This document shows, one piece after another, positions 58,501 through 64,000 of a DNA stretch of 64,000 nucleotides; positions within the stretch are counted from its first letter, which is position 1, and every line of letters begins with the position of its first letter. Location of the stretch: contig JAMDHS010000065.1 in the NCBI GenBank assembly GCA_029717555.1, positions 56,637 through 120,636 of the forward strand, written 5' to 3'. The notes under the pieces are model-generated. The model was not told where the DNA came from, made no database searches, and saw nothing but the letters and a program-made list of their open reading frames with translations. Source of the DNA: Peribolospora baueri (lineage: Eukaryota > Basidiomycota > Peribolosporomycetes > Peribolosporales > Peribolosporaceae). The position numbers and the translations under genes are program-made.

Positions 58501-58598
58501 AGGGGAGCGGGGGAGGCACGACGAACGTGAACGGCACTGGTCCTGCCGCTGCTACCAGCGGTGGAGGTGGTGGTGGCGAAGGTGGGGAGGCGAAGTGA
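55566..58598 (+). CDS. DUF2433 phosphoesterase-like protein fused to an RRM and low-complexity tail
   Basis: Six exons: 55566-55737, 55905-56016, 56120-56603, 56756-57012, 57127-57323, 57427-58598; about 797 residues. Residues 45-380 follow the calcineurin-like phosphoesterase plan of fungal DUF2433 proteins: GRILCVSDVRGN, IIHTGDFGFY, PVYTVWGACEDVAVLERF, LFGLGGAVV, LLITHASPGREGLLAQLA and LHFRYGVSYNEF. An RRM follows near 460-550 (PWTIFVSNLNDALPVSEAEL, GIAYVEFGDEEAMQEGL). The tail has about five KEV and nine KDA tripeptide repeats, a TPTPTP run and a Gly/Arg-rich RGG-like end. RNA binding by the RRM and RGG parts is likely. Several residues expected to bind metal are altered (SDVRGN instead of SDxHGN, GACED instead of GNHE), so catalysis is doubtful. 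Exon 6 contains a GTAAGA at 57604 that is not needed for the frame. Confidence 0.88.
58147..58224 (+). repeat. Coding 9-bp tandem repeat (KDA)n
   Basis: About nine near-perfect copies of gcgaaggac encode the Lys-Asp-Ala repeat. They are preceded at 58066-58110 by five copies of aaggaggtc (Lys-Glu-Val) in the same exon. Confidence 0.95.
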
Positions 58599-59329
58599 GG
58601 CGAGGAGAAGTTGCGTCGAGCTCCTCGTTTTGTTCGAAGGAGTCTTCCCCACCCTGGCCACTCTCTCCCCTCCCATGTGGGCTTTCCTACTCTAATCGTC
58701 TCATCTTCCTGATTCCCCATGAACCCGACGGACCTGGTCTCTTAATGCTGAGCTCATTACCGTTGTCCGTCCGCCTTAAAACGTCGAACCGTCGTCATGC
58801 GATCCCGATGATGATCCGGCGCGCGAGCAGGCAAAGTCGGCCAAGAAGCCAGCTTCACCCGCGGGCTCGGAATCCTTCTTGACTCCCCATCTCGCTATTC
58901 CTCTCCTGTGGCCCGTCGCGCAACCTCTTCCCTTCCTTGCTTTTCCTTTTCTTTTTCTTTTCCTTCCGTCGATCTGATCATCAATGGGAAGAAAACTGTT
59001 TCTTAGGAATACCTGTTTTTGTGGTCACGCACGTCCCTCCCGTCCTTCCGTCCGTCTCTTGTCGCGTACATGTTTCGTCGTCTATTTAGTATGTCCTACA
59101 CCTTCGTATCCCCGCGTGTTTCTTTTTTTCCTCGTCGAGTCAGAATCCAGATGCTACAATTCTCTCAATGATGATGCGGTGTGAAGTCGCAACCGTCAGT
59201 CAGGCCCCTCGGAGACACGGCGCCGCCTCCTCGTTCACGTCACGCATAGGTACGCTATAAGACGAGCAAGTGAGGAAGGACGACGACCGTCGGCAAAAAA
59301 AAAAAAAAAAAAAGAAAAAAAAAACGAAC
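58599..59329. other. Convergent 3' flanks with a homopolymer tract
   Basis: About 730 bases between two facing stops. An A-tract interrupted by one G (59296-59324) lies just beyond the stop of the reductase gene; read on that gene's strand it is poly(T). No gene seen. Confidence 0.5.
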
Positions 59330-60855
59330 TCAGGTTGACGGCAATCCCAGCAAGTAACGGCAAGTGTCCGCAACGGTGTCCTCCCAGGGGCGGAATTTGA
59401 TGCCAAGCACCTCTTCCGCCTTGTGAGGGTCGACGGCGGCGACGGGCCCTTCCATGTGTGCCCGACTCTGCTCGTCCTCCTCGCCGAGCCCAAGCTTCTG
59501 TGATTCCACCGAACCGGAGAACTCTGGGTTGCCACGGAGCCATTCCACCACCTCGGCCCAAAACATTCGTCCTCCAGACAGCAGGAAACGTTGGTCGGCC
59601 GCCTGGGCCACCTGGATGCCTCGGAGGTGGGCCAGCGCGGCGTCGCGAACGTCGACGTAGAACGGCATCTTTGTGGGAGGCGTGAACATGGCCCGTGGGT
59701 ACACTGCCGCCATGAATGACTTGATCGAGCCTCGAACGGAAGTCAGGGTGTGTCGGACCGCCGACTGAGGCCATGGTGACGGGCCCTGGGGATCATCACG
59801 GCGTATCGGATGAACATGGATGGTATGGTGGTGAAGTGACGTTCCCACACAAAGCGAATTCAGCATGACTCTTTTTGCCCACCATTAGCATCGCAGGACA
59901 CATGACAGTCAGCTCGAAAGGCTTCCCGCTCTTCTCGACAAAGCTCCATGTCGCCCTCTCGGCAAGAGCCTTTGCCGCTCGGTAGGCCACATCCGGGCTC
60001 GCTTTCTTGGCCTGTTCATACGTGACTGGAGCATCGGGTAAAAGATTTCCGTCCTTCAAATCAGCTTCTGTCGTGTCATCGTAGAAGAGTGACAAAAGCG
60101 TCGCTCACTCGGATTCCAATCTATCCTCAGTAGGGACGATGACATGAAGTCGAAAAAAGAGGAACGAGCGAACACGGTCATTCCCCCGAAGACTCTTACG
60201 AGCGGTCAAGCGTCCGCCGTCGCTCACCCATTTCCGTGAACGTCTTGAGCTTCCACTGGCCACCTTCCTCCATGACGGCCCCATAATGACTTGTCAGCTC
60301 GAACCTCTTCACCGTACCCTTCTTCTTCGCCGCTTCGAGCAGATTCTCAGTGCCCTTGATGGCTGGCTTGAGCAGGTCACGCTCCACATTCTCCACTTCC
60401 TCCGTGTCCATCGGCGATGCAGTGTGTATCACGAACGGCACCTCCTCACCCGCCTTCTCCTTGCTGAACGCCGACTCGAACGCATGTGGCTTGGTGAAAT
60501 CGGGCACGATGGAGAAGGATAGCTGGCCGATCTCGACCTCCTTTGGGTGCGCTCGGGTGACCTGTTGCAGCTTGGCGATGGAGCGCACGACGGCGTGGAC
60601 GTGGTACGTCGGCTGGCGAGACGCCAGGAGATGGTTCAAGACATGTCCGCCCAGGTACCCTGAGGCGCCCGTCATCTGAACGGAACGGAACGAGGGGGCG
60701 GCGCAGAACCCGTGTCGTGGCGCACTGATGTCAACACGCCCTAGCTCCTCTTCTACCTACCGCCCTGGGCGACTCGGCCCAGACTGGACTAGACAGCTAA
60801 GCTCAGCACTCACGAGCACGTTGTGGTCGACCGGAAAGTCCGTGTTCTGCACCAT
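59330..60855 (-). CDS. Dihydroflavonol/cinnamoyl-CoA reductase-like extended SDR
   Basis: Five exons: 60855-60814, 60675-60228, 60120-60109 (12 nt), 60067-59883, 59785-59330; about 380 residues. The N-terminus reads VLMTGASGYLGGHVLNHLL (TGxxGxxG cofactor motif). VIHTASPMD and a GTENLLEAAKK helix follow, and AYRAAKALAE is the YxxxK active site. The C-terminal FYVDVRDAALAHLRG is typical. The microexon supplies Asp-Trp-Asn-Pro, a motif well conserved in this family just before the variable loop, which argues that it is real although the following intron is only 41 nt. Skipping it (exon 2 to 4) also keeps frame and is the alternative. Members reduce aldehydes or ketones with NADPH; the substrate is unknown. 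The end is near an A/T homopolymer. Confidence 0.87.
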
Positions 60856-61151
60856 CCTGTAGATAGAGAGAGCTGTGGTCAAGGAAGAGACCGAGGAAAA
60901 GAACTTCGGGCATGCTCGCTCATTTCAGGGCCGCTGCCTGGCCCGAAGACTTCGGGGTGAGTAAGCAAGCGTCAGTGCTTAGACGCGCGCGTCGTCCGCT
61001 CATGGGGTTCCCGGTCCTAACTGATCTCGTTCGCATACGTAGAAACAACACGGCGGGAGGTGGAGATTGACGGGGCTCTATAACCGAGCGGATCGAGAGC
61101 GGGTGCTCCGGGAGGTAGGAAATGGGGAGACGTGTTTGAAATCTCCCTCGC

Positions 61152-62950
61152 TCACTTGCCGGCCTCCTTTTCCTTCCCTTCCTTATTCTTCTTCTTCTCT
61201 TCTTCCTCCTTCTTCCTCCTCTCCTCTTCCTCTTCCTCCTTCTTCTTCTCCTCCTTCTTCTTCAGGTTCTCGAGCACCACGAACCCTTCGCTCCTCTCGT
61301 CGCCCTTCCTGGCCTCAACGTCCCCAGACACGGTGCCCTGGATGACCTTGCCGGCGACCCCTTCACTCTCAGCGTACGATGAGTCCTCCCTAATCCGCTT
61401 ACTCCTATCCAGTGCCTCTGCGGCGTTCACGCTAGAAAGACGCGAGCCCGTCGTAGCCACCGTCCCAGAGTAGTAGTTCTCTCCGCCGAGGGTGAGAAGG
61501 ATGGAGGCGCCGACGATGGTAGACAGCCAGAACCTGCAAGGGACAAGCAAAACAAGAAATAGATGACGAAAGGGCGGGTCGGTCAGGAACGAGCGTCCAC
61601 ACACTCGTATCCACGACTGAATCACCTGTACGTGGAGTACCACCGCGGCGCTGTTCGGCCGGGAACGATGCGAAGGCAAGGCGAAGAAGACGGGAAAGCG
61701 AATTGGTGAATATCGGCGTCGATCGATCGGCACTCTCCCCGAATTCGCCTCGCCTCATTTCGCTCGTACGCTCGCCTGCGCCTGCGCCGTGACGATTTGG
61801 AGTTAACTACTCACCCCAACCGGCAGTAGTGGCCTTGAGGTCTCCGAGCCACACAGCGACGAATGTGGCCCATTGGGCGGCGAGAGCGACTTGAGGGCTC
61901 AGGAGGAGAGTGGGCCATGCGACAACGGCAGGAAAGGCGCCGAGCATGTATCGCGGGTGGCCCACTTGACCTCCCAAGCGTGCGAATTCAAGGCCCCAGT
62001 GGATGGCGCCTGGGAGATGGCGGAGAAAAGAGTCGGTGGAGTGGATCTCGTAGCAGTTAAGAGATTAAGGGTGGGCGCTCGCTCACCGAGGAAGGAGAGG
62101 ATGACCGCGCCGTAGGCAATTTGCACGTTCTCTACATGTAACAGAAGCGCGCTGGCCGTCTCCACGTCCTCCGATGCGCCGCCTGGTGGAAGCAAGACGG
62201 AAGATAGACGTCGTGAGCATGGGCTCTCCCACCGAAAGGACGAACAGGCGCAGGCTCACTGGCTGCGGAAATGGCCTGCTGGCGGGCGAGATAGACGGTA
62301 GCGAGGCTGGTGGTTAGGTATGGAAGGAGTCCGGCGGCGCCCCAGATGAGCGCCGGACGAGGGACTTGGCCTGCCAACTCGGAAGCGATGGTCCTCTAAT
62401 CGACGAAGCAGGAAAATGAACGGGAAAGGACTCAGAAACGGAGGGCAAGGATCGAGTGCGAAGAGAAGGGGCGTCGACCGCAAGTCGTGCTCACCGCATC
62501 CCTCAGGATTTCCACCTTGCCCGCTTCATGTGGTCCTATCTGGCTCGCACTCTCCACGGCGGCCTCAGGCCCGGAAGGAATGCCTTTCTTGGCTCCGGAG
62601 TCCGAGGAAGAGGATTTCCGGGTGCCGGAGATGGCCTCCTCGAGGCTCTCCCGTACTTGGTCCGCCTCCTCCTTAATGTTCTTCTTCATGTGGGTAAAAT
62701 CCTTGGAAGCGGGCTGGCCGGACACTTGGGAGGATGCGAAGCGGTGCTGTTGGAGGCCCAGCTTCAGGGCTGCGGGCCGCGAAAGAGAAAAGGGGAGAGA
62801 AGGGGCGAGCGAGGGAGTAGGAGAGGACACGCTGGGTGAGCAGAGGGCAAGGCGAGCGGCTGGGGTGAGTATGCGAGCTAGAGCGGGCGGCCTTAAGCCG
62901 AACGTGAGGCCTACGGGGGCGCGGAGCGTGGCGGCGGTGGGGAGCACCAT
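61152..62950 (-). CDS. DUF3429 mitochondrial membrane protein
   Basis: Six exons: 62950-62495, 62395-62260, 62182-62087, 62009-61815, 61650-61626 (25 nt), 61533-61152; about 429 residues. The first 70 residues are basic, Leu/Ala/Pro rich and nearly free of acids, fitting a mitochondrial presequence. Next comes a hydrophilic helical stretch (KNIKEEADQVRESLEEAISG). The DUF3429 domain then gives several membrane helices: PALIWGAAGLLPYLTTSLAT, ENVQIAYGAVILSFLGAIHW, GLEFARLGG, MLGAFPAVVAWPTLLLSPQV, TFVAVWLGDLKA and APRWYSTYRFWLSTIVGASI. The C-terminus is a highly charged Lys/Glu run (61160-61270). Molecular function of the family is not established to my knowledge; an inner-membrane location is the usual prediction. 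Confidence 0.88.
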
Positions 62951-64000
62951 GTCAGGCGGGTTGGGCTAATCGTGTGTGGTAGGTAGCGGGGGAAACAAAG
63001 GACAGTGTCCCGATCCACGTCAGTAGTTATTCCATTCTCGACCGCCGGCAACGCTGCGCTGGGCTGGTTGGTCGATCGAGGCTTAACGAGTTGGATGCGT
63101 CATACGAGCTGAAACGATCGCGAGCGGATCGCAGGCGATCTGAGATGGATGTGCTGCGGCAAGCCGACAGCCGCAGCCAACGCGGCCCTCGGCGAACCGA
63201 GGTGGCTTGCATGTCTTGCGTCGATTCGTTCGGGCCCGCCTTGGCCTCGTTCGAAAGGTCTGCTCCATAGCGACCAAACCAAGCCGATCTGGTCACAAGC
63301 CCCGGTGATGCCATGCGAGACCAAAGTCGGGACGGGAGCCCGCTGGTGAAAGCTTAGTTGAAAGGGGGCCTGCTTTCGTAGCCAGTTAGTTCTCTGCACT
63401 GACAGACGAGCGTGCGGCATGGGGGCAAGGGGAGTGCAACGAGGAATCCGGTGTGATATGGCGGCGTCCGACGCTAAAGCTATTCCCAGCGAGAAGGAGG
63501 ACAGGGCGGTGAGTGGTGAAGACGAGCGGACGGACGGTGGTGGTGGTGGTGGTGGTGGTGAGCGGACTGACTGGGAAATGACCGAACGTCTGGTCCCGAA
63601 CGGCTTTCCCTCTCTCGCTGACTCGTCCAAACGGCGCGCTGGAGCACCTCACCGCCACACACATCCCTTCCACTTCTCCATCTCGCCCTCCAGTCCTTCG
63701 ACGATAGCTTGGCACTGGGCCCATTGTGGCCACTGTGGCCGGCCTTGGCGCATCTTGGCGTCCTGTTTGTCCTTTCTGTCGAACCGGCCCGCACAGACTC
63801 TGCGCGCACTGCACTGCACGTTCGCTGCCGCTCGCCGCTGCAGTTGCGTTCCCTGTTCCTGACCGGCGACGGTCGTGCTCTCTGCCCGTCGCGCTTCTGC
63901 CCTCGTCGAGCCAAGAAAGCCAAGAGGTCAAAGTCGAGCTGACACTGAACGATGAGACATCACCGGAGCCCGACTGATCTCGTCTTGACTGCCCGCGCCG
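62951..64000. other. Right-edge region with a weak gene candidate
   Basis: Between the start of the DUF3429 gene and the window edge. A possible plus-strand gene could use an ATG at 63458 (MAASDAKAIPSEKEDRA), donor at 63509 and acceptor at 63693, with two frames open afterwards (stops at 63942 or 63977, the latter ending VELTLNDETSPEPD). Neither shows a known motif. A ggtggtggt run lies at 63538-63560. Not supported well enough to call. Confidence 0.3.

Noticed and set aside
59296-59324. A-rich tract as a retroposon poly(A) tail
   Set aside because: On the strand of the adjacent reductase gene it is poly(T), that gene has introns, and no target-site duplication was visible.
63458-63977. Two-exon gene at the right edge
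   Set aside because: The splice signals are plausible but two downstream frames are possible and neither product has a recognisable motif.
1-64000. tRNA, rRNA, CRISPR arrays, insertion sequences, LTR elements
   Set aside because: I looked for T-arm/B-box motifs, spaced palindromic repeats, terminal repeats and transposase or reverse-transcriptase motifs by eye and found none convincing.

Overview
The window is nuclear DNA of a GC-rich, intron-dense fungus. Genes hold up to 14 exons, introns are mostly 60-170 nt with GTGAGT-type donors, and there are two family-2 chitin synthases, a Ypk1/SGK-type kinase and a vacuolar ATPase proteolipid. This pattern fits a basidiomycete, probably a Pucciniomycotina red-yeast-like lineage; the exact taxon is inference. 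I built the gene models by hand from splice signals, frame closure and family motifs. All but the two edge loci give a closed reading frame. No plasmid, phage, CRISPR, rRNA or tRNA signal was seen.

Left part (1-17 kb): the 3' end of an unrecognised coiled-coil protein; an FAD-dependent monooxygenase with an unusually long disordered N-terminus; chitin synthase A (12 exons); a short-chain dehydrogenase on the minus strand; and an unrecognised serine-rich, coiled-coil protein.

Middle (17-38 kb): a Ypk1-like AGC kinase with one GC-AG intron; the V-ATPase subunit c gene with tiny exons; a 2.7 kb gene-free stretch; a mitochondrial-type SDR of the polyol dehydrogenase kind; a Vip1-like RRM protein followed by a 147-bp tandem duplication; and a 13-exon gene for a mosaic protein of about 1588 residues. 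The mosaic protein has three copies of an undescribed module sharing an intron position, a 12-copy minisatellite, two RRMs and an F-box/LRR-like C-terminus.

Right part (38-64 kb): an R3H-domain protein; chitin synthase B (14 exons, opposite strand to A); a probable U1 snRNA gene; a TcdA/Tcd1-type tRNA t6A dehydratase homologue; a divergent extradiol dioxygenase-like/FAH-family pair that looks like a small aromatic-catabolism module; a GPI-anchored Cys/Ser-rich surface protein; a DUF2433 phosphoesterase-like protein fused to an RRM and low-complexity tails; a dihydroflavonol-reductase-like enzyme with a 12-nt microexon; and a DUF3429 mitochondrial membrane protein. The last kilobase holds only a weak gene candidate.

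Most genes are unrelated housekeeping functions. The local functional groupings are the dioxygenase/FAH pair and the two chitin synthases about 29 kb apart.
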